64,000 bases of DNA from Lysobacter sp. M2-1 (GTDB lineage: Bacteria > Pseudomonadota > Gammaproteobacteria > Xanthomonadales > Xanthomonadaceae), in NCBI RefSeq assembly GCF_022662495.1, contig NZ_JAKPBU010000001.1, positions 744,001-808,000 of the forward strand, given 5' to 3'. Below, piece by piece: positions 56,117 through 64,000 of the stretch. Made by a program: the position numbers and the translations under genes. The notes under the pieces are model-generated. The model ran no database searches. It worked only from the letters and a program-made list of their open reading frames with translations, and was not told where the DNA came from. Each line of letters opens with the position of its first letter. The stretch's first letter is position 1.

Positions 56117-57415
56117 TCAGGCCGCGACGCGCTCGGACTGGAACTGTTCCTCCTCGGTCGAACCGGTCAACGCCACCGTGGACGACTTGCCTCCCTGGAT
56201 CGTCTGGGTGACCGCATCGAAGTAGCCGGTGCCCACCTCGCGCTGGTGCTTGACCGCGGTGAAGCCGCGTTCGGCTGCGGCGAACTCGGCCTCCTGCAGT
56301 TCGACGAACGCGCTCATCTGGCGCCGCGCATAGCCGTGCGCCAGGTGGAACATGCCGTAGTTGAGGCTGTGGAAACCGGCCAGGGTGATGAACTGGAAGC
56401 GATAGCCCATCGCAGCGAGCTCGGTCTGGAACTTCGCGATCGTCGCGTCGTCGAGGTTCTTCTTCCAGTTGAAGCTAGGCGAGCAGTTGTAGGCCAGCAG
56501 CTTGCCGGGGTACTTCGCATGGATGGCCTCGGCGAACCTGCGGGCGAACTCGAGGTCGGGCTTGCCGGTCTCGCACCACACCAGGTCGGCGTACGGCGCG
56601 TAGGCTAGGCCGCGCGAGATCGCCTGGTCCAGGCCATTGCGGGTCTTGTAGAAACCCTCGACTGTGCGTTCGCCGGTGCAGAACGTGCGGTCGTTGGGAT
56701 CGATGTCGCTGGTGAGCAGGTCGGCGGCCTCGGCGTCGGTCCGCGCCACGATCAGGGTCGGCACGCCCATCACGTCGGCGGCCAGGCGCGCGGCCGTGAG
56801 CTTTTCGATCGCCTCGCGCGTGGGCACCAGCACCTTGCCGCCCATGTGTCCGCACTTCTTGACCGAGGCGAGCTGGTCCTCGAAGTGCACGCCGGCCGCG
56901 CCGGCCTCGATCATCGCCTTCATCAGTTCGAAGGCGTTGAGCACGCCGCCGAAGCCGGCTTCGGCATCGGCCACGATCGGCTGCAGGTAATCGATGCTGT
57001 CGTCGCCCTCGGCATGGCTGAGCTGGTCGGCGCGCAGCAGGGTGTTGTTGATGCGCTTGACCACCTGCGGCACCGAGTTGGCCGGATACAGCGACTGGTC
57101 GGGATACATCTCGCCGGCCAGGTTGGCATCGGCGGCGACCTGCCAGCCGCTGAGATAGATCGCCTTCAATCCGGCCTTGACCTGCTGCATCGCCTGGTTG
57201 CCGGTGAGCGCGCCGAGCGCGTTGACGAAGGTCTCGCCGTGCAGCGACTTCCACAGCTTTTCCGCGCCCTGGCGGGCGATGGAATGCTCGACTGCAATCG
57301 TGCCGCGCAGCCGCACCACTTCCTCGGCGGAGTAGCTGCGGGTAACGCCGGCCCAGCGTGGGTTGTTGGTCCAGTCCATGCGCAGCTGTTCGGCGGTGGG
57401 GAGCGTGGTTTTCAT
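56117..57415 (-). CDS. aceA: Isocitrate lyase
   Basis: Splits isocitrate into succinate and glyoxylate, first step of the glyoxylate shunt for growth on acetate or fatty acids. The 432-residue product has the active-site signature KKCGHMGGK with the catalytic Cys, plus [18 protein letters not shown] and [14 protein letters not shown] precedes the ATG at 57415. Downstream of aceB in the same direction with 137 bp between, a gap that holds a composite REP element. Confidence 0.96.
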   Translation of the reverse strand: MKTTLPTAEQLRMDWTNNPRWAGVTRSYSAEEVVRLRGTIAVEHSIARQGAEKLWKSLHGETFVNALGALTGNQAMQQVKAGLKAIYLSGWQVAADANLAGEMYPDQSLYPANSVPQVVKRINNTLLRADQLSHAEGDDSIDYLQPIVADAEAGFGGVLNAFELMKAMIEAGAAGVHFEDQLASVKKCGHMGGKVLVPTREAIEKLTAARLAADVMGVPTLIVARTDAEAADLLTSDIDPNDRTFCTGERTVEGFYKTRNGLDQAISRGLAYAPYADLVWCETGKPDLEFARRFAEAIHAKYPGKLLAYNCSPSFNWKKNLDDATIAKFQTELAAMGYRFQFITLAGFHSLNYGMFHLAHGYARRQMSAFVELQEAEFAAAERGFTAVKHQREVGTGYFDAVTQTIQGGKSSTVALTGSTEEEQFQSERVAA

Positions 57416-57448
57416 GGCATGAATCCTTGGTTGGCACAGCGATGGGTT

Positions 57449-57524
57449 TGTAGGAGCGCCGCTTCGGCGCGACAACGACTCGGCTCCATCCGATTCCAAG
57501 GCCGCTGCGGCGGCCTGGGAGCAG
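57449..57524. repeat. Composite REP-type element, copy C, between aceB and aceA
   Basis: REP unit TGTAGGAGCGCCGCTTCGGC... at 57449-57473, then the core hairpin at 57495-57515, which is the reverse complement of the core at 3551 and 28037. Same components as copies A and B in inverted orientation. Within an operon, such a hairpin can change the relative mRNA level of the two genes. Confidence 0.7.
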
Positions 57525-57552
57525 TCGCGACGGCAGTGGTGTCGCGGCGCGG

Positions 57553-59181
57553 TCAATCGATGAGGTCGTACGCGGGCAGGGTGAGGAAGTCCTCGAGGGT
57601 GTCGCTCACGGTCAGCCGTTCGAGTAGGGCGATCGCCTGCGGCACCTGGTCCGCGCCGGGCATCGCCTCGCCGGCCAGCTTCGAAGGCAGGTTCAGCAGC
57701 GCGCGATCGAGCAGCACGCCATCGATCGGCGTGCCGTCGTCCAGCTGCAGGCTCCCGTGGTGGAGCCATTGCCATAGCTGGGTGCGCGCGATCTCCGCGG
57801 TCGCCGCGTCCTCCATCAGCCAGTGGATCGGGACGCAGCCGTTGCCCGCCAGCCACGCGGCCAGGTAGCGCACGCAGACCTCGATGTTGTTCTCGAAACC
57901 GGCGCGGGTGATCGTGCCCAGCGACGGGCGCAGCAGGTCGTCGCGGGTGACCGACACGTCCTCGCGCAGCACCGCGTGCTGGTTCGGTTGCGGCATGTGC
58001 GCATCGAACACCTCGCGCGCGATCGGGATCAGCGCCGGATGCGCGACCCAGGTGCCGTCATGACCCGCACCGACTTCGCGCAGCTTGTCGGCACGGACGC
58101 GTTCGAGCGCCGCCGCGTTCGCTTCCGGGTCGCCCGCGATCGGGATCTGCGCGGCCATTCCACCCATCGCGTGCGCGCCGCGACGGTGGCAGGTGCGCAC
58201 CAGCAGTTCCGAGTACGCCTTGAGAAACGGCTGGGTCATCGTCACCTGCCCGCGTTCTGGCAGCACCCGGTCGCGGTGCGCGCGCAGGGTCTTGAGGTAG
58301 GAAAAGATGTAGTCCCAGCGTCCGCAGTTCAGCCCCACGATCCGCGTGCGCAGCGCGTGCAGGATCTCGTCCATCTCGAACGCGGCCGGCAGCGTCTCGA
58401 TCAGCACGGTCACCTTGATCTGCCCGACCGGCAGCCCCAGCGCCGCTTCGATGTGCGCCAGCACGTCCTGCCACAGCGCCGCCTCTTCCATCGACTGCAG
58501 CTTGGGCAGGTAGAAGTACGGTCCGCGATCCTTCGCCGCGAGCGCATGCGCATTGTGGAAACAGAACAGACCCGCATCGAACAGCGCGCCGGACAGGCGT
58601 TCGCCATCGACCAGCACGTGCTTCTCGTCCAGGTGCCAGCCGCGCGGGCGCACGATCAGCACCGCCTGCTCGGCCTCCGGGCGCAGCGCGTAATGCCTGT
58701 TTGAAGCCGGCTTGTTTGAAGCCGGCTTGCCCGCCTCGCTGGCGAAGGTGAGGGTTCCGGCGATGGCCTCGCGCAGCGCCTGCTGGCCGGCGACGAGGTT
58801 GGCCCAGGTCGGCGAGGTCGAATCCTCGAAGTCGGCCATGTAGCAGTTGGCGCCGGAGTTGAGCGCGTTGATGACCATCTTCGGATCGACCGGCCCGGTG
58901 ATCTCGACCCGACGGTCCTGCAGCGCCGCCGGAATCGGGGCCACCCGCCACTCGCCGGCGCGGATGGCGGCGGTGTCGGTCCGGAAGTCGGGCAGCGCGC
59001 CGGCATCGAACGCCTGCTGCCGGCGACGGCGCTCGGCCAGCAGCTCGCGCCGCCTGGCGTCGAAGGCCTGGTGCAGGGCGGCGAGGAAGCCGGTCGCGGC
59101 CGGGGTCAGGAGCGGAGCCTGGTACGGGGCGATTCCCGAGACGGTGACCTGTGGCGCGGGCGTTTGCAGGACTGCCGACAT
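57553..59181 (-). CDS. aceB: Malate synthase A
   Basis: Condenses glyoxylate with acetyl-CoA to malate. The 542-residue product follows E. coli Ace[68 protein letters not shown] and [22 protein letters not shown]. Between EAGKPASN and HYALRPEA there is an extra KPASN caused by a 15-bp tandem duplication. Start: MSAVLQT at 59181 is preferred; an in-frame ATG at 59217 directly abuts GGGGAGG and would add 12 residues encoded by a hairpin. Confidence 0.94.
   Translation of the reverse strand: MSAVLQTPAPQVTVSGIAPYQAPLLTPAATGFLAALHQAFDARRRELLAERRRRQQAFDAGALPDFRTDTAAIRAGEWRVAPIPAALQDRRVEITGPVDPKMVINALNSGANCYMADFEDSTSPTWANLVAGQQALREAIAGTLTFASEAGKPASNKPASNRHYALRPEAEQAVLIVRPRGWHLDEKHVLVDGERLSGALFDAGLFCFHNAHALAAKDRGPYFYLPKLQSMEEAALWQDVLAHIEAALGLPVGQIKVTVLIETLPAAFEMDEILHALRTRIVGLNCGRWDYIFSYLKTLRAHRDRVLPERGQVTMTQPFLKAYSELLVRTCHRRGAHAMGGMAAQIPIAGDPEANAAALERVRADKLREVGAGHDGTWVAHPALIPIAREVFDAHMPQPNQHAVLREDVSVTRDDLLRPSLGTITRAGFENNIEVCVRYLAAWLAGNGCVPIHWLMEDAATAEIARTQLWQWLHHGSLQLDDGTPIDGVLLDRALLNLPSKLAGEAMPGADQVPQAIALLERLTVSDTLEDFLTLPAYDLID
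58698..58727. repeat. 15-bp in-frame tandem duplication in aceB
   Basis: The 15-mer TGTTTGAAGCCGGCT occurs twice without a break, encoding [10 protein letters not shown] on the minus strand. It lies in a surface-type insertion relative to E. coli AceB, so the frame and core motifs are kept. Confidence 0.9.
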
Positions 59182-59184
59182 TCC

Positions 59185-59214
59185 GTGCTGCTCCGTATTG
59201 TTGCGGAGCAGCAC
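59185..59214 (-). promoter_or_regulatory. Perfect inverted repeat just upstream of the aceB start
   Basis: GTGCTGCTCCG, 8 nt, then CGGAGCAGCAC: a perfect 11-bp dyad ending 4 nt before the ATG at 59181 on the minus strand. In RNA it would form a stable stem between GGGGAGG and that ATG. It could be an attenuating hairpin or a protein operator. Confidence 0.5.
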
Positions 59215-59235
59215 CATCCTCCCCAATGACAGTAT

Positions 59236-59288
59236 TTGACAAGACAGAGTTATCAATACATATCATTAATTTGCCAAATATAAATTGG
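59236..59288. promoter_or_regulatory. AT-rich divergent control region of aceB and the LysR gene
   Basis: This is the most AT-rich stretch of the window. On the plus strand TTGACA (59236-59241) could pair with TATCAT (59261-59266, 19 bp) for the LysR gene. On the minus strand TTGATA and TACTGT, 16 bp apart, could serve aceB. CCAA-N7-TTGG at 59274-59288 is an imperfect dyad of LysR-site type. Confidence 0.4.
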
Positions 59289-59293
59289 TTATC

Positions 59294-60259
59294 ATGGCCA
59301 AATCGCCCTCCCAGCCCCGTTTTTCCTACAAGGGGAGCCGCCTCAAGCCGCTGCGGGCGTTTTGCCAGGTCGCTCGCCTGGGGTCGGTTTCGCGCGCGGC
59401 CGAGGCGCTGTACCTGAGCCAGCCGGCCGTGACCCTGCAGCTGCAGGCGCTGGAACGCGAGGTCGGCCAGCGCCTGCTGGAACGCAATGGGCGGCGCCTG
59501 GCCCTGACCCGCGAGGGCGAAATCCTGTACGAGCTGGCGCGGCCGCTGGTCGAGGGCATGGACGGGCTGGAGGCCACGTTCCGCGAGCGCCTGCAGGGGC
59601 TCGACGCCGGCGATCTCAATGTCGCCGCCGGCAGCTCGACCATCCTCTACCTGCTGCCGCAGATCGTGGCCCGCTTCCGCCAGGCCCATTCCGACGTACG
59701 CCTGTCGCTGCACAACGTCACCGGCGCGGGCGGCCTGGACCTGCTGCGCTCGGATGCGGTCGACCTGGCGGTGGGCTCGATGCTCGACGTCCCCAGCGAT
59801 CTCGACTACCTGCCGGTCTATCGCTTCGAGCCGATGCTGATCATGCCGCCGGGGCATCCGCTGGCGGACAAGGCGGAGATCGCACTGTCCGACCTGTCGC
59901 CCTATGGCCTGATCCTGCCGCCGCAGCGCCTGACCACCTACCGGATGGTCGACCTGGTGTTCCAGCAGGCGCGCGTGCCCTACACCGTGGCGCTGGAAGT
60001 GGGCGGCTGGGAGGTGATCAAACAGTACGTCGCCATGGGCATGGGCATCTCCATCGTCACCGCGATCTGCCTGACCGAGGCCGATCGCGCGCGGCTGGTC
60101 TCGCGTTCGCTGGCGAATTTCTTCCCCGCCCGCAGCTACGGCGTGGTGATGCGCAAGGGCAAGTTCCTCTCGCCGCAGGCGCGCGCATTCGTCTCGCTGA
60201 TCAAACCCGAGCTGTTCACCCCGCGCGATGCCTATGCCGGTGGTCCGTCGGAACGCTGA
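59294..60259 (+). CDS. LysR-type transcriptional regulator, CysB-like
   Basis: A 321-residue regulator with an N-terminal winged helix (LKPLRAFCQVARLGSVSRAA, LSQPAVTLQLQALEREVG) and a LysR substrate domain (about residues 95-300, DLNVAAGSSTILYLLPQIV). The effector part looks closer to CysB/Cbl than to other branches. It is divergent from aceB across 112 bp, the classic arrangement for a LysR regulator and its target, so control of the glyoxylate shunt is the leading inference. The ATG at 59294 is preferred to a TTG at 59285. Confidence 0.9.
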   Translation: MAKSPSQPRFSYKGSRLKPLRAFCQVARLGSVSRAAEALYLSQPAVTLQLQALEREVGQRLLERNGRRLALTREGEILYELARPLVEGMDGLEATFRERLQGLDAGDLNVAAGSSTILYLLPQIVARFRQAHSDVRLSLHNVTGAGGLDLLRSDAVDLAVGSMLDVPSDLDYLPVYRFEPMLIMPPGHPLADKAEIALSDLSPYGLILPPQRLTTYRMVDLVFQQARVPYTVALEVGGWEVIKQYVAMGMGISIVTAICLTEADRARLVSRSLANFFPARSYGVVMRKGKFLSPQARAFVSLIKPELFTPRDAYAGGPSER

Positions 60260-60334
60260 GGCGCCGCGCTGAAGCCCGGCCACGGCCGCTCAGGCGTCCG
60301 CGTTGCGTTGTTGGATGGAACAGGGGGATCACCG

Positions 60335-60520
60335 ATGAAGAACCACAATCCGGCCGGCGGCCACATCAGGTTCGCCAGCCTTACGCAACGGCTGCTGTCA
60401 GGCGTAGTCCTGCTGACGCTGGCTGCACTGATCTGGCTCGCGTGGAGCGGGCGCTACGACCGCGAAGTCAACCGGCTGGCGGCCTGGATCAGCCAGCAAT
60501 ACCACGCGATCGTTCGCTGA
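60335..60520 (+). CDS. Small single-helix membrane protein
   Basis: A 61-residue protein with one transmembrane helix (LLSGVVLLTLAALIWLAWSG, about residues 20-39) and amphipathic, charged ends. AGGGGGAT precedes the ATG at 7 nt, which supports real translation. It follows the LysR gene by 75 bp and converges on the beta-barrel gene with an 18-bp gap. No family recognised and no role inferred. Confidence 0.65.
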   Translation: MKNHNPAGGHIRFASLTQRLLSGVVLLTLAALIWLAWSGRYDREVNRLAAWISQQYHAIVR

Positions 60521-60538
60521 GTACCCGGATCGCCGCCC

Positions 60539-62014
60539 TTATGGGCAGCGATCCGCGCGCAGTTCGCAGAAGCGGTAGCGCAGGGCCAGGCCGAAGTTGC
60601 GGCCCTCGTAGCGACCGAACTCGTTGAGCCGTTCGCTGTAGCCCGCGCGCGCCACCAGCTGCCAGCGGGTGAAGATGCCGAGGGTCAGCTCCGCGCTGAC
60701 GTCGCTGGCGCGCTTCCAGCTGTCGAAGGTGTCGTCGCGCTGCACGCCCACCGCGGCGGCCAGATACAAGCCGGCTTCCTCCGAGAGCTTGATGTAGCTC
60801 GACGCCATCGGCGCCAGCCGCACGTAACGGTCGGGACTGTAGTAGCCGTTGCCGGTATCGCGGGAATTGCCCTGCCACTCCAGCTGCGCGCCCAGATCCA
60901 GATTGGCGCGCGGGCCGCGATGGAACGCGCGACGGTATTCGGCGTCCAGCGTATGGCGGCGGTTGCCGTCGTTGAAGTCGTCGAAACCCAGGCGCGTGGT
61001 GACCGCGTCGCGCAGGCTGGGCTGCCATTGCAGGTTGGCGGCGGCCCCCGTGCGCATCACGCCGAGCGAAAGCGCACGCGGCGAGGCCGCGACACGATCG
61101 CGATCCACCGACAGCGCGTACCCGAAGGTATCGCTGGCCTGGTGGCTCAGGGCCAGCTGGCCGATGGTGTCGTCGTCGTCGAAGCCGTTGTCGCCGTCCA
61201 GCGCCGAACGCCCCAGCCACAGATCCACGGCCACGTCCGGCGTGGCGGAATAGCGCACACCGACCTGGGCACGGGTCTCGTCCAGGGAATCGCCGCCATT
61301 GACCGGCGCGAACGGGCCGGTCACCGGCGCGGAATGATCGCGTCTGGCACCCGCGGCCATCACACGCCAGGCATCGGACAGGCGCAGATTGCCTTCCAGG
61401 CCGACGCTGCGGATCTCGATGTCGTCCGAATCCTCGTACACCGAGGCCGGCAGCCCGACCGACGAGAACAGCGGAAGCCGGACCGACTTGGTCAGCGACC
61501 GGCTGTCGGGCCCATCGGGCTGCAGCCGGCGCACGGTCTCGAGCGGCGGCAGCGCGGTTTCCGGCCGATGCCCCAGACGCTCGGCCAGCGCCTGGGTCCA
61601 GGCGTAGTCGTATTCGTCCGGCGCGGCTTCGTACAGGGGCGTGTTGAGTGCGAGCGCGGCGTCGCGACGCCCGGCCCAGGCCATCACCCGTGCCCGCACG
61701 GCGCGCGCGTCGTCGTCGTCGGCGCCCAGTGCATCGAGCGCCTCGATCGCCGCGGCGTAATCGCCGTTCCAGGACAGGTAACGCGCACGGTCCAGTCGCG
61801 CCGCGCGGTCGTCGGGATAGGCCGCAAGGTGCTGGTCCATCAGCCGCAATGCTTCGGTGGTGCGCCCGGCCCATGCGGCCTCGCGCGCCTGCTGCGCGAT
61901 GTCGGCTTCCTGCGCGCCGGCGGGCGCAAGGCACAGGGCCAGTGCACAGGCGGTTGCGGAAACCAGAATGCGCCGGCGGAACGGGCTGCGTTGGAGCTGG
62001 CTTACTTGCGCCAT
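60539..62014 (-). CDS. TPR plus outer-membrane beta-barrel protein (YaiO-like)
   Basis: A 491-residue exported protein: signal peptide (ending CLAPAGA), three or so TPR-like helical repeats (about residues 38-150; AREAAWAGRTTEALRLMDQH, ARYLSWNGDYAAAIEALDAL), then a beta-barrel of alternating strands (about 190-480) closing with RNFGLALRYRF and a short Cys-containing end. The arrangement is that of YaiO-type or small PgaA-like outer-membrane proteins of polysaccharide loci. It overlaps the glycosyltransferase gene by 13 nt and is probably co-translated with it. Predicted role: export or anchoring of the glycan. No enzyme function seen. Confidence 0.82.
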   Translation of the reverse strand: MAQVSQLQRSPFRRRILVSATACALALCLAPAGAQEADIAQQAREAAWAGRTTEALRLMDQHLAAYPDDRAARLDRARYLSWNGDYAAAIEALDALGADDDDARAVRARVMAWAGRRDAALALNTPLYEAAPDEYDYAWTQALAERLGHRPETALPPLETVRRLQPDGPDSRSLTKSVRLPLFSSVGLPASVYEDSDDIEIRSVGLEGNLRLSDAWRVMAAGARRDHSAPVTGPFAPVNGGDSLDETRAQVGVRYSATPDVAVDLWLGRSALDGDNGFDDDDTIGQLALSHQASDTFGYALSVDRDRVAASPRALSLGVMRTGAAANLQWQPSLRDAVTTRLGFDDFNDGNRRHTLDAEYRRAFHRGPRANLDLGAQLEWQGNSRDTGNGYYSPDRYVRLAPMASSYIKLSEEAGLYLAAAVGVQRDDTFDSWKRASDVSAELTLGIFTRWQLVARAGYSERLNEFGRYEGRNFGLALRYRFCELRADRCP

Positions 62015-63381
62015 TTGCGGTTCCCCGTGATCCACAGATCGATTGCGAAGCGGCTGATGGTGATGGTGTCGGCCAGGATCATCGCGTAGCGCACCGGGGT
62101 CATCACGATGCCCTTGAGCACCATCTCCAGACGGCGACCCGTGCCGACCGTGAACAGCACGGCCAGCGACACGATGACCTCGGCAATGAGCGTCACCGCC
62201 AACGGTTCCCACATCCGCAGGATGGTCATGACGATCAGCGCGGTGGGAAAACCGATCTTCTCGATCGCCGACAGCAGCATCGCCCAGCCCACCGGACGGC
62301 CGTATTCCTTCGTGTACTGGTCGCCGAACGGCTGCCGGTACTGTTCCTTGATCAGCCGCAGCTCCTCGATCCCGCGCTGCTTGTCCTTGCGCCTCTTGCG
62401 CCAGCGCTTGAACGACTTGAACGGCGAGCGCAGCAGCGGGTCGAAGTAGTAGCAGCTCTGCAGGAACGAGGACGACCACAGATACACCTGGCGCGGCAGG
62501 CGCTGCACTTCCGGCTCTTCCGAGCGAGCCTGCACGTCCTGCAGCTGGATGTTGCGGTAGCCCTCGTTGTTGAGGGCGAAGCCGATGAAGATGTCCTCGG
62601 AGTTGGTCAGGTCATCGCCGAAGATCGGTTCGTACCGATCGAACAGGTCCTTGATGTACTTGCGGCGATAGGCGACCGCGCAGCCCACCGGGTTGGTGAT
62701 GCTGCCGAAGAACACCATCTGGCCCTTGTAGACGAACCTCTGCAGGAACATGTACAGGCATTCGCGGTAGGCGTTGGTGATCCACCACCACAACGAATGC
62801 AGCAGGCCGCGACGGCGGTGCGGGTCGTCGTAGGTCGGCGCGCCGTGCCAGCGCTGGAACTCCTCGCTCTGCGCCAGCTCGTGCCGGTCCTTCGGCCGCA
62901 TCGGCAGGACGACGCCGCAGGCGCTGGCGATGCCGATGCCCTGGTAGAGCTCCTGCACGCAGCGCTCGATGTAGTCGGGCGATTCGAGGAAGGTGTCGCC
63001 GTCGAGGATGAACTCGACGTCGGAATCGAATTCGCGCGCCTGGCGCTTGATCGTGGGCGTCTTGCCGATGGACGAGTTGCGCTCGATCACGACCAGATCC
63101 AGGCCTGCCGCCTGCGCGTATTCGCGCGCACGCGGCACCGTCTGGTCCTTGGAGCCGTCCTCGACCAGGATGATCTGGCGCGGGCGCACCGTCTGGCGCG
63201 CGAGCGACGCCAAGCAGTGGATGATGTTGTCTTCTTCCTTGTACGCAGGCACGACAACATCCACCACCGCAGTCCGCCAATCCTCGGCGGGCGTCGGGAT
63301 GGTCTTGTCGGGCCCGCGCAGCAGGCCGATCGCGCTAAGCAGCGCGTTCGGACTTAGTACGAACCAGGGTGCAGTGGCCAT
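62002..63381 (-). CDS. Processive-type GT2 glycosyltransferase with C-terminal membrane helices
   Basis: A 459-residue inner-membrane glycosyltransferase of family 2 (hyaluronan/chitin/poly-GlcNAc synthase-like). Catalytic elements: VVDVVVPAYKEEDNI, EDGS at 74-77, the DxD motif DGDT at 127-130, the acceptor-base region NSED at 260-263, and RQVYLW at 297-302 in the place of the R/QxxRW motif of processive synthases. Three or so hydrophobic helices follow (about 365-440). GGGGGA precedes the ATG. It overlaps the epimerase gene by 47 nt. Sugar donor unknown. Confidence 0.88.
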   Translation of the reverse strand: MATAPWFVLSPNALLSAIGLLRGPDKTIPTPAEDWRTAVVDVVVPAYKEEDNIIHCLASLARQTVRPRQIILVEDGSKDQTVPRAREYAQAAGLDLVVIERNSSIGKTPTIKRQAREFDSDVEFILDGDTFLESPDYIERCVQELYQGIGIASACGVVLPMRPKDRHELAQSEEFQRWHGAPTYDDPHRRRGLLHSLWWWITNAYRECLYMFLQRFVYKGQMVFFGSITNPVGCAVAYRRKYIKDLFDRYEPIFGDDLTNSEDIFIGFALNNEGYRNIQLQDVQARSEEPEVQRLPRQVYLWSSSFLQSCYYFDPLLRSPFKSFKRWRKRRKDKQRGIEELRLIKEQYRQPFGDQYTKEYGRPVGWAMLLSAIEKIGFPTALIVMTILRMWEPLAVTLIAEVIVSLAVLFTVGTGRRLEMVLKGIVMTPVRYAMILADTITISRFAIDLWITGNRKWRK

Positions 63382-64000
63382 CTTTTTCCCCCGCCATGTT
63401 GCGGCGTTCTGTGGCGATCAAATCGTCGATCGTGTCTTCAAGCTTGTGGCGGTGATGGAACCCGGTGAGCGTGCGCAGCCGCGCCAGGTCGGGACGACGA
63501 CGACGGATGTCTTCGAAATCTTCGCCATAGGCTTCGCGCAGCGGTACGTCCTTGATCACCGAGTTGCTCTGTGCGCGCTCGATCACCAGCTTGGCCAGGT
63601 CACGAATGCTGATCTCGCGGTCGTTGCCGACGTTGGCGGTGACCGTCTGCCGGCCCGCATGGGTGGCCAGCGAATCGAGCGCGACCACGGTATCACGCAC
63701 GTCGCAGAACGAGCGGGTCTGCAACCCACCACCGAACACGGTGATCGGCTCGTTGCGCACCGCCTGGGCGACGAAGCGCGGCACGACCATGCCGTAACGC
63801 CCGACCTGGCGTGGACCGATGGTGTTGAAGAAGCGCGACACGACCGCGGGGATGCCGAAGCGCTGCGCATAGGACAGGCCCAGCGCCTCGTCGGCGATCT
63901 TGCTGACCGAATAGCCCCAGCGCGTGCCCGCGCGAGTGCTGACGGTCAGGTCCTGGTCTTCGTGCAGGATGTGTTCGTCGTTGTGGCCGTACACCTCGGA
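63335..64000 (-). CDS. NAD-dependent sugar epimerase/dehydratase, 5' part outside the window
   Basis: The C-terminal 221 residues of an extended SDR enzyme acting on nucleotide sugars. Visible are SEVYGH, the catalytic YxxxK in WGYSVSK, SRFFNTIGPRQVGRYGMVVPR (substrate loop) and GGGLQTRSFCDVRDTV. The pattern is that of UDP-glucose 4-epimerase, UDP-glucuronate decarboxylase or dTDP-glucose dehydratase; the exact reaction cannot be decided without the N-terminus. It precedes the glycosyltransferase in one operon and could make its donor sugar. Confidence 0.88.
   Translation of the reverse strand, partial: SEVYGHNDEHILHEDQDLTVSTRAGTRWGYSVSKIADEALGLSYAQRFGIPAVVSRFFNTIGPRQVGRYGMVVPRFVAQAVRNEPITVFGGGLQTRSFCDVRDTVVALDSLATHAGRQTVTANVGNDREISIRDLAKLVIERAQSNSVIKDVPLREAYGEDFEDIRRRRPDLARLRTLTGFHHRHKLEDTIDDLIATERRNMAGEKDGHCTLVRTKSERAA

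Overview
The window is a GC-rich bacterial chromosome segment with about 57 tightly packed genes. No tRNA, rRNA, CRISPR array, prophage or insertion sequence was recognised. Gene content and order point to a gammaproteobacterium of the Xanthomonadaceae/Lysobacteraceae (Lysobacter/Luteimonas/Xanthomonas-like). Several neighbourhoods match the order known from Pseudomonas and Xanthomonas: gpmI-envC-ctpA, tyrS-M23-anmK, radC/coaBC-dut-algC, crc-type locus beside pyrE, argS-SPOR, and glnK/ubiK-comM. The intergenic hairpins with a GTAG-type head resemble the REP families described in Stenotrophomonas. This placement is inference; no search was run.

Layout. 0-8 kb: a secreted S9 peptidase and hemF, then on the minus strand an aa3 cytochrome c oxidase operon (coxB-coxA-small ORF-ctaG-coxC). 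8-20 kb: putA, a FadL-type porin, a rhomboid protease, a DUF1820 protein, a CHRD protein, and gpmI-envC-ctpA. 20-33 kb: an NGSI-repeat secreted protein, an M28 lipoprotein peptidase, MAPEG and MgtC membrane proteins, a MASE1-GGDEF cyclase, tyrS, and a wall-recycling group (M23 endopeptidase, anmK, ampG). This is followed by an exonuclease III at the crc position and GNAT-pyrE-DUF4124. 33-42 kb: algC (with a membrane-anchored N-terminus), dut, coaB and coaC as separate frames, radC, argS and a SPOR protein. 42-50 kb: ydfG, a Fur-box-preceded TonB receptor-PepSY iron module, an acyltransferase, speA and speE. 50-60 kb: a His-rich multi-pass membrane protein beside glnK, ubiK, comM, a NhaP2-type antiporter, and the glyoxylate shunt aceB-aceA with a divergent LysR regulator. 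60-64 kb: an envelope or exopolysaccharide locus (sugar epimerase, GT2 synthase-like glycosyltransferase, YaiO-like TPR/beta-barrel protein) that runs off the right edge.

Themes. (i) Many genes have a -10-like hexamer (TACAAT, TATAAT, TATGAT) ending 6-7 nt before the start codon and no Shine-Dalgarno, which predicts leaderless mRNAs. In nhaP2 the same spacing lands on an ATC codon. (ii) Short REP-type hairpins occur in at least six intergenic places, three of them as a composite of about 100 bp. One degenerate copy appears to supply the -10 of anmK. (iii) Operons are stitched by 1-4 nt stop/start overlaps (coxA-small ORF-ctaG, GNAT-pyrE-DUF4124, gpmI-envC, coaB-dut, PepSY-small ORF, small ORF-GGDEF). 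(iv) The most open biology is the membrane protein that takes the usual place of amtB after glnK, the split coaBC, the catalytically intact exonuclease at the crc position, and the terminal glycan locus.
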